From the NCBI RefSeq assembly GCF_037038585.1, contig NC_092525.1, positions 24,262,867-24,326,866 of the forward strand: a stretch of DNA of 64,000 nucleotides, written 5' to 3'. The stretch is from Patagioenas fasciata. Lineage: Eukaryota; Chordata; Aves; Columbiformes; Columbidae. A program made the translations under genes and the position numbers. The notes beneath the pieces were generated by a model. It ran no database searches. It saw nothing but the letters and a program-made list of their open reading frames with translations, and was not told the DNA's origin. Within the stretch, counting starts at the first letter, position 1. Each line of letters opens with the position of its first letter. Of this stretch, positions 21,660 through 47,000 are shown in pieces.

Positions 21660-24180
21660 TGCGCGCACAGCCTTCCTGGGTCCTGCCAAGCTCAGCATCC
21701 ACTAAAATCAACATGAGTCACTCCCTAGACCTAGCATCGGGGTCAGCTCAGGCTTTAAGCCTCCCACCATCATATCCATGGCCTGATTTGACCAGTAATG
21801 GCACACTATCCCTCCTGCCAGTGCTTTTGACAAGGCACTGCCCAAACCTCAGCATGGGGAGCTGCAAGGCACACAGGGCCATACTTTGCAGGGCTTGGTG
21901 GGGGACAGTGTTTTTGTACCCACAGCTCCGGGCACAAAGATGCTCTGTTGCCTGTCACAGTGCTGATTGCTTTTTTCCCAGAGCCAGTGATGTTTTAACT
22001 TCTAGCACCTGGAGAGCACCACCTGCCTTCTTCCTAGGGCAGCCCCTGCTCTTCATGAGACCAGTCACCCAGAATAGGACCAGGTGTGGGTATACTGGGG
22101 CCTCCTGCTCAGGCCAGGGTCCAGGCCAGCCTTTTTCAGCAAGACAAAAGAGCCAGAGCCACACTTGTTTGCTCCACTGTCCTCCCATGTTTGTGGGTTT
22201 GATGGTTTTGTTTGTTTTCTTTTTTTTTTTTTTTGGTTGGTTTGTTTGGTGAGGAGGTTTTGTGTGTGTTTTTGTGGTGGTGTGGTGTTTTTTTTTTTTT
22301 GGTTTGGTTTTTTTTGTGGTTGTTGGTTGATTTTCTTTTTTCTTTTTTCTTGACTTCAGAGATAACCACAGTGATCCCAAACTGCCTGTCAATATCTCCT
22401 TTTTCTCTGAAAGGACAGGCTTAAACTTGTCTTTAACCCAAGCTAAATAACACCAGAAAGGCTTTCTTCCCCTTATAAAGAAAAGAAATCAACAAAGGCT
22501 GTCAGTAATTTGTGAAATCCTTCCTTTTTGTTCTGAAATAGCATGGTTGATTTGTTTTCCTTCTTTTTCCAGCCTTTGAAAGTGACCATTAGGAAAAGGC
22601 CTGAAAAGTCAGAGGTTCTGCTTGTTTTGGGACCTCTGGGGGCTGCTCTCGGCTGCTAAGCCTGATGGTGACTGGGCTGCATAGGAGCCCAGCACTCTGA
22701 GCCAGCCAAGGTCTCCTGGAGGCCCTGCTCTATGTGAGCTGGGGGCTGCAGAAGCCCCAGTCTCGCAGCCTCAGTGCAGTCTGTGCTGACAGTCAGACAA
22801 TGAAGTAGCTTCCCCTAGTTCCAGAAGCTCAGCTGTCATCATCATGGAGCGATGGAAACAGAAGTGAAGGAACTGGTGCCCAAGGGATGTTTTATCCTTG
22901 AGGGAGGCTGGTGGGGGAGAAGCTTTTAGAAGTGGCTTGGCCTTCTTATAGCTCTCCAATTGCCCAAAGGATGTCTGTCCTTGTCCTCCCATCCTCCCTG
23001 GCTGCTTCCCCTCCTGCTCTGTTCTGCTCAGCCTTTCTGCAGACACTCATGCATCCCTGCCCCCTTCTCCACAAACTTTGCTTCCCAGGCAGGGTGGAGG
23101 AGGTGGGGGCACGGTGCCTAGCCACACCAAGCCTGTGGTCCTGGCCCTGGAGCCAGCAACTTCCTTGTGCCACAGTGACTTCCCCTCTCACACAAGATGT
23201 TTTCTTTGTGTCTTGCAGCTCCATCGCTCTGGTCTGTCCATGGGATGTGAGAGCTGGAGCCCCCCTAGAGATGTGATTTGTCCCAGGGCTGCAGGCACCA
23301 GGTTTGAGGTGGTTTTGAGACACGTGCATGTTAAGGGCTGGAGGTGCTGTGCTGGTGCACAGCCTTGCTTCAGCAAGAGCTTTGTGTGGTCTCCTGTACT
23401 ACTCACTGTGCTTGTGGTTTCTCTCTCTGACCTGTGGGCAGATTTTTAGGCAAATGGAAGCCTGTGCAATACCTGGGGTGTGGTGCTGGCGTGTGTTTGA
23501 TTGCCATCGGTACGTTTGTGAGGGAATCTCAGGTTTCATCATTAATTTAGCAAGGTCCAGACATCATTACCACAGTGCAGACACCTACGCAGTGGAGGAT
23601 GCTGTGCCTGTGCTTTCCCCGGGAACAGCATGTCCAGGACATTTCCGTTTGGCAGGAGGTGCAGAAGGATACAGGACTGCCAGAGCGCGGCTGTTTCCCA
23701 AAGGCGTCAGCCCGAATTTCAGCAACAGTGCAGAGGTCTGCACTCATGGCTATGGGCCTGTCTTGGAAACATCAACTGCTTGTGTGACCCCAGCACACAC
23801 AGTGTTACTGGAGAGCTGCAGGCATGGTGTGCCATGCTGTGCTATCAGGATGGCTTCCCCGTGACCCAAAGCATGCAGAGGATGAGAGCCAGGCTGTTAC
23901 CAGAGATGGAAAATGATCCAGGCAGGCTGTAAAGATGGCTTTCTGTGCCCCACCAGCTCCCTGGAAACCCCCAGGGGTGGGATGTGCAGGTTTGCTTGAT
24001 GCAGAAAGGCAATGCAGGTATTTTGGGAAGATGTGCTGCCAGGTGGGTGGCGGCCCCCCAGAGAAGCCCTGTGTGCAGGAGGTCATCACAACCTGCTTCG
24101 AGCAGATGATGCCCAGGTCCCCGCAGCCCTCTGCTCCTTCCTGGCCCCAGCCTTCCTCCCGGGACAGGGGTCTCCCTTTT
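21660..24180. other. Intergenic region without recognisable gene
   Basis: This holds a T/G-rich low-complexity tract (about 22200-22352) and otherwise mixed unique sequence. Open frames across it show no domain I know. Upstream regulatory sites of OLFML2B are likely here but cannot be named. Confidence 0.55.
22200..22352. repeat. T/G-rich low-complexity tract
   Basis: Long T runs (16 and 14) alternate with TTGGTTTG and GTGTGTG words. It is similar in type to the 7-kb patch. Confidence 0.8.
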
Positions 24181-24349
24181 CCACGGAGGCAGCTTGAGCA
24201 CCAGGCCCACGCACGGCCGCCGCCCCGCCGGGCTAGGGGTGGGCTGCGGGAAGCCCCCGCCACGGGTGGGAAGCGCCGCCCGGAGCGGCCCCTTCCCCGC
24301 CCCGCCGCCCTCTCGGCCCCGCCCGAGGGTCCGTCCCGCCGCGGAGGAA

Positions 24350-24420
24350 GGACCGGAGAGAGGGAGGGAGAGAGAACCGGAGAGAGGGAGGGAAGACCGG
24401 AGGCAGAGGGAGGACCGGGG
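24350..24420 (+). repeat. Homopurine GGAGAGAGGGAGG repeat in OLFML2B promoter/5'UTR
   Basis: ACCGGAGAGAGGGAGGGA-type units occur at least twice, almost all purine on the + strand. Such tracts can form triplex or G-rich structures. Confidence 0.7.
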
Positions 24421-24523
24421 CGGGAGCCCGGCCCCGCCCGCCGCGCCGCACCTGAGCGATCAGCGGCGGCTCCGCGCCGGCCTTGGTCCCAGCCCCGGTC
24501 CCGGCCCCCTCCGCCGCCCGCCC

Positions 24524-37987
<13,464 letters not shown>

Positions 37988-38945
37988 GACCCCCGCCGCC
38001 ACAGTGGGGCACTGCGAGCCAGGGGCCACCAGCACCTTTTATTATTATTTTTATTGTTATTTTGTACAAATCAAAGAGTAAATGATGCGTTTTGTTTCGA
38101 GCTCGTTTTTTATGGTGGATTGTAGATCAATCCCCAGGCCAGAACCACCCTCTTTGTTTTTGCTGTAACTTTACTTCTTTTTTCCTTCCCGTGGGGAGGG
38201 TTTTGGAGGGCAGACCTGGCTCTCCTGCCTGTAGAGGAGGAGGTGGCTGAGATGCTGCTCTCCTGCTGAGGTTTTTAGCTAAAGATGGTCAGCAGGAGCC
38301 CCAGAACCTGGTGCGAAGCTGGCCTTTCTGCTGCAGGTACCATCTCGCAGCAGGATACTGATGTCCGTCTGCCCTGGTGGAGGGCGTGCGTGTCCCATGG
38401 GGATGTCCCATCTCTCAGGACCATCATCCCAGCCGATGGCCAGCAGGCCTTTCGGAGATCCTGCTGTATAATGGGGCTGAGAGTGCAGCCCTGGCAGCCC
38501 CTGGTGCTGGCACTTACACCGAGGACCGTCCCCTCTGGCCGCAACTCTGCCCTTTGCAACCTGCTCTGGGGGGACTGGACACACCCCCAGCCCTGACTCC
38601 CATCTGGGGCTAGCTGGCAGCAGGAGGGGGACACTGTAAATGCGTGTAGATGGCTTTTGTTTGTTCATTTTGTAACCTGAAATAGTCCCCTATGGCATTT
38701 GCTGGGCGAAGGTTCTGCTCGGCTGGGTGTGGGGTTGCCTGGGCGTGAGGCTGGGGGGGCCCTCAGGGCTCGGGGAGCCCTTGCTCCCCATCCTGCTGCC
38801 ACTCCAGCTCCTGCTGGGTCTCAGCCCACACTCCCTCATTGGCTTTTGGGAACCCCTCACTGCGGCATAGCCCCTGTCCTTCACCCAGCAGAATCTTGTA
38901 TTTACCTGCTGTCCATAATAAAAGATCCAAGTACCGTTGCAGCTG
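37988..38945 (+). other. OLFML2B: OLFML2B 3'UTR
   Basis: Runs from the stop to just past the poly(A) signal. It has an AU-rich stretch just after the stop (about 38037-38090, ATTATTATTTTTATTG). Confidence 0.75.
38917..38922 (+). terminator. OLFML2B: AATAAA poly(A) signal of OLFML2B
   Basis: It lies 930 bases after the stop codon and is followed by GT-rich sequence about 25-90 bases on. The transcript of ATF6 approaches from the other side and appears to end about 150 bases away. Confidence 0.75.
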
Positions 38946-39101
38946 TTCGGGGCCTTCTTTGGGTCTGGTTCACCCTCTGGGTGCACAGGGGTATTTTGGT
39001 TGGTTCAGGGAGTGCCAGTTTACACACTGCCATTCGCTTAAGTAAAACAGTATTAACAAGCAAAATAATAATAACTAAGTATTAATAAATAAAAGAACCA
39101 T

Positions 39102-39107
39102 TTTATT
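39102..39107 (-). terminator. ATF6: AATAAA candidate poly(A) signal of ATF6 (distal)
   Basis: TTTATT on the + strand. Downstream on the - strand is T-rich sequence. A second hexamer is at 39353-39358. Confidence 0.5.
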
Positions 39108-40196
39108 GCCATCAGTGTTAGGGAAACAACAGAAATACCCAGGATGAGGGGTGCTCTCCACCACCAGTGCCCATAGGTGCTGGCTGGGGACATGGTGCCA
39201 CTGCAGTCCCTGAGCCCTTGGCAGCAGCTCTTTCCAACATGCCAGGCTGTGCCACTCTCAGCCACCACCACCAGGTCCCCTCCCCAGCAGCAAACACCCA
39301 CCCAGAGCAGCCGGGAGAGCTGTGTGCCTCTGGCTGGGGCACCGCCAGGGTTTTTATTTTTGACTATTGTGCGCTCTGGCCCACAGTCAGGTGGGGCCGG
39401 GGCCAGGAAAACAGAACTGGTGCAAGGAGCGCGGCCAAACCCCTTGCCGAGTGCGGCTGCTTCCCAGCAGCGTGAGTGCCGAGGGGCCGGGGGGCCTGTG
39501 CAGCTCACCCTGACTACGTGGCAAAGGGCAAAGCTTTTCCATAGTGTTGCAAAGGCTGGATTGCTCCTCACCCTCCTCCTCTGAACTGTTTGTCCTGTTG
39601 CAGGATCAACTTTTATCTCCGAACAGGCGCACACACAAATAATTAATAATAGTAAAAGTAAAAAAAAAAAATACATCAGTCAGTGGTTCAGACAATGAAG
39701 GAAAGGCAGTTGGCTGGCAAACTGGAGCCCATCATCTTCTGTGCTAACTGCAAAGGGGAAAAAAATTAGTGTAACATGCGGAAGTCATTAGGAAAGGCCG
39801 ACGCTCCGCTGGTGTCTCATCCCAGCTGAGCACCAGAGCGCACCGTACGCTGGATGGCCCCGGCCCAGTTCAGCTGGGGCTTGGCTGACAAACTGGGCAC
39901 CAGTTCCCAGAGCTCTGAGTGGGCTTGGTAACGGCAGCAAGAGCCATGGCCAGTGGGTTGGTGCTGGGGGCGAATGGAGCACGCCTCTGCTGTGGGAGGG
40001 GTGGCTGGTGGTGCTGCAGGGCAGAGAGGGGCTGCGTGGGTGTCAGCATGTGTCTGTGTGTCTGTGTTTCAGAAAGAAGGTGCTGTGGCTGTGTCCCACT
40101 GAGCTGAAACAGGCTGTGCTGCTCCATATGCTGTCAGCTGTGAAGAGCATTAAATATGACAAAAAAACCCTTAAAAGCCAAACAAAAAACAGGGAC

Positions 40197-40274
40197 GAGG
40201 AAAAAGGAAAAAAAAAGAAAAAAGGGAAAAAAAAAAAAAAGAGGAAAAAAAAAGAGGGGAAAAAAAGGAAAAAA
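40197..40274 (+). repeat. 78-base homopurine tract in ATF6 3'UTR
   Basis: Unbroken run of A and G on the + strand, so a 78-base pyrimidine run in the ATF6 transcript. A further A-rich run is at 40476-40520. Confidence 0.9.
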
Positions 40275-40836
40275 TGGGAAAACAGGAAAAAGCGAACAAA
40301 AATAAGGAACTAAAAAGAACAGCAATACAATCTTTAGAAATGCCTGCGCTGCACTTAATCACCACCCTTGGGCTAAGCCCCAGCTTTTGCCATGTGGCCG
40401 CGTGGGCTGGAGAAGACACCAGCAGGACCCCAGCGCTCAGCACCCCACCTCGGGAGAAGGTTTAACAGGGATCCAAAAAAAAAAAACAAACCCAAAACAA
40501 ACCAACAAAACACCACAAATTTGGACAGTGCATAAGTAGCAAGGATGGCCTGTGCCCCCCAGTGCCAGCGCCAGGCTGCTGATGCAGACAGCAGGCTGCA
40601 GCAGCGCGCAGCACCCGGCACCGGGCACCACGCTGCAGGTCCCCCGGTCTGTCCCCAGCAGAGCTGTGTGAGCCCCAGGCAGGACACACCCTGCGGCAAG
40701 GGTCAGGCACAGGAACGGGCTAAGCAGGGTCTGTGCCGTGTGCCGGGAGCCCCATGGAGCCACCAGCACAGGGGCTCAGTCTGGCAGCAGGAGCTGCTGC
40801 ATTTCAGATGCAGAGGCCATACCGGGATTGCAGGAG

Positions 40837-41045
40837 CTACTGCAGGGATTTGACAATTGCCCTCAGGGTGTGGGGCATCTCCGGGACTGAGGGAGATGAG
40901 CTGTAGAAGGTGCTGGTGTGATTTCTGCGCTGCTCTCGGAGGTAAGGAGGGACTGATGAACTTTTGATGTGGAGGATCCTGGTGTCCATCACTTCGCAGT
41001 CGATCTGCATCATCACCTCGTAGTCCTGCCCATTGATCACGTTCT
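40837..41045 (-). CDS. ATF6: ATF6 last exon, coding part with stop
   Basis: On the - strand the acceptor CTTTTGCAG precedes AGAACGTG, and the stop TAG is at 40839-40837. It completes Glu from the previous exon, then reads [20 protein letters not shown] and ends SLQ. It holds the sequon NHT and a luminal Cys. Confidence 0.96.
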
Positions 41046-44000
41046 CTGCAAAAGTAAGTAAAAAAGAAAAAAAAAGTCAGAGTTAGCCCTGCAAGCTAGT
41101 GACCTAATGGCACCAAAAGCAGAGCTTTCTGGACCTTTTTTTTCTGGAGCAAGAGCTTCAGGAACCTTTTCCTTTTTGCAGCTCCATCTCACACAGCGCA
41201 GCCTCAGCCTGCTCAAGACAATTTCAAGGGCCTGGGCCATGCTTACCATGTGCAGTCACACCTAGATATTAATGTCTTTTCCACTTCTTCATCTGCACAT
41301 AATTACCACCGGCGTTTGCCTTGTATAACATTTATTACTGAACTGTTGTTCTCAAGCCACTAAAGCGCAGGGGTGATGGAAGATAGGGATTACTTAAGAA
41401 AGCTGAATGTTTCACTTTCTTTTTATTGTTTTAAGAATACTGTAACCCTCTTGACACTAAGGATCTAGAGGAATTTCTTCGTGGGATTACTGAGAAAAGA
41501 AAAGTCAAAATCCTCTTTCTCAGAAGAATTAACTGTACCTCATTACCGTGCAGGGCCTCGACACAAGGACATGCTGGGCTACACCACCCCAGCACGGCCC
41601 CTGGCCCGGCACGTCGGCCGCTGCAGAAGCTCTTGGGCTCGCAGGCAGGGGCTGAGCACATGGCCAGCATCTGCTGCCTGGATTTAAAGGTGGGAGACTA
41701 TTCCCTGCATAGACACTGTGTCCAGGAATGTGAGAGCCAAGATCAGATTTCCAGGCACGACCAACCCTTGCTTTTCAGTCAGAAACGCTGACTGCCATCG
41801 GCGGCATCTTCTTTCTGTGCTAAGAAGGATGGCAGATCACCTAATAGAAAGCGTATGGACTAGAGGAATGCAATATACATTACTGATTTTTACTGTTTTC
41901 CTGGATTAACTCTGACTCTGGATGACAGCTGACAGCCGCGGACAGACCCTCTTGTACCCCACGCCACCTGTAGAAGCCATTAGATCAAGTACGTCTGGTA
42001 CAGTAATGAAAAGCAGGAGTAAACCCTTGCTAAGGAAGCTGAGAGCCTGCAAGGGAAATCAAAGCTCCCACCTGCAGAAATGAAATCGAAAAAGCTCTGT
42101 ACGTGCCACTGAGTGACTGAGGCCAGGAGCAGCTGTGCACGTCTCTGTGCTGCTGATCCAACCCAACATGAGCCTCACCCCTCCTGGCCATGGTGCTGCT
42201 GATAAAGCCCTGCCATAGCTTTGGGTGTTGTGCCCAGTTGGGATCCTTTTTGAGGCCACTCTTCCATGTCAACCCTTCTCTCACCCTTTGGATGTACCAT
42301 TGATTCTCACCCAGGAGGTTCAGGACCAGATGGAGAGGGCTGGGCTGCTGGTGCTGCTCCGGACAAGGCTGCATGGAGCAGCTGAGGGCACAAGAAGAGG
42401 CTGTCGGGTGTAGGAGCCTGGCTTTGGGCTGAAGAGAGCAAACAGGAACAGATCAGCTCCCTGTGACACAGCAAGCCGAAAATGCAGCTCCTCAGCTCTC
42501 ACATTGCAAAGATGACAGCTTGACAGGAGAAATTGTGCTCCAAAGCCACAAGTGGGTGAGGTGGGATGGGATGGCAACCAGGTCCAGGAAAACCTCTTGG
42601 CGAGGCAGTAAGACTTTCCCACTGCCCACAGCAGCCAGCGCAGCGGGATATCACCGGGTTCCTTGGCACAGCAGAACACGGAGGAGAAGAGCGATCCCAG
42701 AGAGGAGCCCGTGCGAGGGAGGGAGCTGGACCTGCACTGCGTGGGTGGCAGCATGGGAACCAGACCAGCCCACCTCAGTCAGCCGGGATCCCGCTGCTCC
42801 CAGAGCTGGCACAGGCTCGCCCCGCAACTCCGTGGGCCGTGATTAAGTAAGTCATAGCTCTGCTCCCCTGTGCGAGACGTGCTGTGTCTTCTGAGGCCAC
42901 CACAGCTGAGATAGCTGGGAGGAGTCAGGCTCACAACAAGCCTCTCTGGTCAGACCCACACACCCAACTCAGACATTCGCAAAGTGCCTGCATCCTGCCC
43001 TGTGCGTATGAATTAAACACAAGTATCTGATTCTTTCCCCTTCTGGGTTGAAAGCACTGTTGATGAAGAACTGCTGGAGGAAGCCTCTGCAAAGGGTCTC
43101 AGAGGGATGAGGACAGCAGTTGGAATGGCTCAACTCCCACCACAGACATTTCTAGCAGCCTTTCTCATTACCATTAGCACCAAGACGATGTAGAAGAGGA
43201 GGTGGGATTCTTGGCAAAGACGGCAGTTGCTGCTTGGTGATGCTGCTGGGCACCTGGACCAGCTGTGTTCCAAGGAGCAGCCTGGAAGCCAGGCCAGCTC
43301 CAGGATGCCTGCCCACCATTGGAGAGCCCTGCCCAGCCCACCCCAGCCCAGAGGGTGGAGGGGCTGATGCTCCCAGCAAAACAACAAGCAAACGTGACCT
43401 GAATGCAGCCGGCGCAACCCGATGTTTGGAAACACTAGCTCACTGTCACAGGGGCAGGCACTGCAAAAATGATTCCACATGGCTCCATCCTGAGCTCGAT
43501 GCCATTAAACTGTTTCATGATCTGGATGAGGAATAGAGCATGTACTTATAAGAGTTCTGGAAGATGTTGAACTGGAGAGATTTCAACCACCTTGGAGTAC
43601 TGGATTAGACTGCAGTTTCAATAAAAGAGAGAAGCTGTCCAGAATCTTCAGGTTGCATTTCAACCGAGGCCAGAGCAAAGTACAACACTTGGGAGAACTG
43701 GAAAACACAAGTACAAAATGGGGCTGGGCAGAAGCATTGCAGAAAAAGTTTGAGGACTAGAGAGGATCATTTTGCATAAGCCAATGGCATGACAGGACTA
43801 GAAATAATCGATTTCAAGAGAAACAGTTTTATCTTTGACCAAGTTTCTAATGATAATGAAATACAAGCCCTGGATTAAACTATTGGGAGACCATCTCTGT
43901 GACTGGCAGGTTTTAAGGGAAGGCTGGATGATCATCTATCAGGCAAGACCCGGGGTACTTGACCCCACTTCCTCCACACAGGCACTTGCAGTAACAGAAT

Positions 44001-47000
44001 CATAGAATCATTTTGGTTGGAAAAGACCTTTAAAATCATCAAGTCCAACCATTGACCTAGCACTGCCAAGTTCACCCCTAAACTGTGTCCCTGAGAACCT
44101 CACCTACCTCATCAGTTGCTCGTGGTCTCTCTCGCCCTGCCTTTCTGTGAGCTGCAGGTGCCTCTTCATGGCTGGAGCCCCTCCGGGCAGACCACAACTG
44201 ATCACAGAGCCCAGGTCCACAAAGTAGCCACCATATGTCAACTAAGCTGCCACAGTTGTCTGTCTGCTCTTTGCTCGTGACAAAGACAAGGCAGTGCAAC
44301 TTGGTGAAGCCTTTGAGTGAGGTTTGAGTTGACGTTTGCCTCAGGGTAGGGATGCACCCCAGCCAGTGCCCATGGTTCAGACAGCAGTGAGAACACCACT
44401 GTGCCTGCCTGCCTGTCTTCCTTCCTCCCCTTCCACAGAGCCACCCGGCAGAACCAACATGCCCAGCTCTACTCCCACACTGTGCTCACATAATTTATGT
44501 TAAAGTTATGTGCCAGGAAATTATCTCTGCACAAGGTGATACTAAAACACCAACTCTTTTAAAACCATTAACAGCTACTCACACCCTTTATATGTCCCAC
44601 GTTTCCTTCTAACAAGAAAGCTTGCTCCACCACACCAGATTCCAAAGGCAGTGTCAGTGTTAATTTACACTCGGAGCGCCTTCTGCAGCCCCATCCATAC
44701 CACTGGCAGGAACCCCAGCAGCTTTCAAAGAGCTGCCGGATGAGTTCCAGCACGTGGTTGCTTTGTGCTAGCTGTACCAAGCTCATGATGCTGAAGTTTG
44801 GTTTAAAGAATGATTTAGCACCAAACTACTCAAAAGATTTATAGTGCAAAACAGAGCTTATGTCTGGGGCAGCACAGAGTTCCGCAAGCTGTGCGCAGCT
44901 CTGGGGCTGGCCTGCTGAAGGGCTGCAGTTGTCCCCAGACACAACTCAGGGGCTTCCTCTGCTCTCTCACTCTGCGATCTTCCATCTCATCCACATTGAG
45001 CAGCCCCGACTGTCCTGCCCAGCACATCTGGACAGTGTTTCCACCCAAAGGGCTGCTATACACTACCAAATAAGTATATAAATGAAGCAGTGTTACTGCA
45101 ACAGCTACAAAGACTAAAAATACGCTCAGTGCAACAAGGCAGCAGGGTTCCTAAAATATTTACAGATTTGCTTGTTAGACAGGATTATTTGAGGCAAGGG
45201 AGAAAGTTATATATTGACCCAAATAACTTCTCTTTTCAAAAGCAAATTCCTGCTTGGAATTATTGCCAAGCAAACCAGTTGCAATGGTCTCACCTCTGCA
45301 GACACAGCTGTCCTCAGCCCCGACACTGGTGAAGGGAGGTCTGGGTCTCCAAGCACCTCTCAAAAACAGTGAGCCAGCCATAGTCAGAAACACCGGATCC
45401 GCATAATCGAAATTACTTTGATGAGCCACAAGCTGACAGCAAGTAGACAGGGTCTCTGCCCACATCTAAGCGTCGAAGCAGTGGTGCCAGGGGCTGTCCA
45501 AAGGGCAAGCAAGAAAGCTGGAGGAAATCAGCTCTGTGTGGCCTCCTAAGGAAATAATGGAGCCACAGGAGAGATGGGCACTGGCCGTGGATGAGAAGCA
45601 CAATGTGCCCTTAGCTTACACCATTGTGTGATTTTTGGAAAAGACTGGCGCCTGCAGGCAATGTGGTCAGTGGCAGATATGTGCCAGATGTGCCTCCGGT
45701 ACCTGGTCCAGACTGGGTGGTCTCAGGAAGAGGGAAGGACAGTCTACTCTGCCCAGGGACCATTTCCCACCTGGTCTCCAACCTCCCCTTCCAATCTCCT
45801 TTCATGCTGGATGCTCACTTCCCTCTCTGAGAAAGAGCATGAACTACAGAGGAAAGGGTCCTGTGTGGATCTACTGCAATTACTCTTCTTTTGGAGGGGG
45901 AGCCAACAGGCATCTCAAGAAGAGAAGATCAGCGTCACCACTGTTGACCCTCCCAGGCACATCATTTAAAGCTCCCTCAGGTAGAGTATTTCTTGGAAAC
46001 ACTGAGACATTTTTGACAGCCCTGGCTGTGCATATGCGTGTTGTTGGCAGGGTATCATTGCTGCACAACAGCCATATTTGAAATCTATCCAGCTGTGGCA
46101 ATGCTAATGACAAGGGAAAAAAAAACAGAAGAGAAAACAAAGACAAGAGGAAAGGCAGTTTTGCTGCACAGAAAGCTCTGTTGGGAGTGAAGGACAGAGG
46201 CTGGAGAAAGCAGCTCTGCTGGGCAAACCATCCCCTGCCAGCGTGGGGGACACAAACAGCACAAACAAACTCCCACACGCAGCCTGCAAACCCAGACATA
46301 CCACTTACAAGACAAATAACTGTAGCCAGGAAAGCAGCCCCAAAAGGCACTCTGGTAGAAACTTCTTGCAAGAACAAGGGCTGGAGCAGGACAGCACATG
46401 GGGGACTGCTCCCTCAAGTGCAGCAGGAAGGGACCAGCAGACATGGGCATGTCCCCTTTGGTCCCCACCATGGGTCTAGCATCCCATAGATACTGGTAGA
46501 GCTGGAAAACCTTGCTGGTCCAGTGCTATCTTTGGTTTTAAATGCTACCAAGCTCCCCCTTTTCCTGCTGTGCTGTTGGACTGGCTGCTGTCCTTTTCTA
46601 GCCATGGCACTGCCTAAGGACGCTGTTCTGCACAGGCAGGAGAGCAAAGTCCTGGCAGCAAAGCCCCATCCGACCTGCACGTCTGGCTCTACGAGTGACC
46701 AGCAGCAGACCAACAGTCAGGGCAAACATACACTTTTGGCGATACATGAAAGAGTAAGCAACCGCTTCCCAGACACCTTATCTATACTATTCACAGTTCT
46801 TCTGGTTCTGTTATAACCTTTTCCTCAGCCTTTGCTGTCAAATTCAACTGTAAATTCTTTTGCACTTTTTCACACCAAGTTTCACCTACTGAATGGAATT
46901 TCTCCCATTCCCACGATCTCCCAGCCTGTGCCTAGAGATGCAGGGGCAGCCAGCCCAGCACAGACCTGCATGGGAGTCTATGGGTAACATCCCCTTCATT

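Larger units (their letters stand above)
39085..40836 (-). other. ATF6: ATF6 3'UTR
   Basis: About 1.7 kb between the stop codon and the furthest candidate poly(A) signal (39102-39107, - strand). A nearer candidate at 39353-39358 would give a shorter form. It contains long pyrimidine runs on the transcript strand (see 40197-40274). Extent is inferred. Confidence 0.55.

Noticed and set aside
21443-22252. + strand open frame of 269 codons through the orphan CpG island
   Set aside because: The N-terminal half is the low-complexity Ala/Arg/Pro output of CpG-rich DNA, and the C-terminal half runs into a T/G-rich tract with Phe/Gly runs. I list the island, not a protein.
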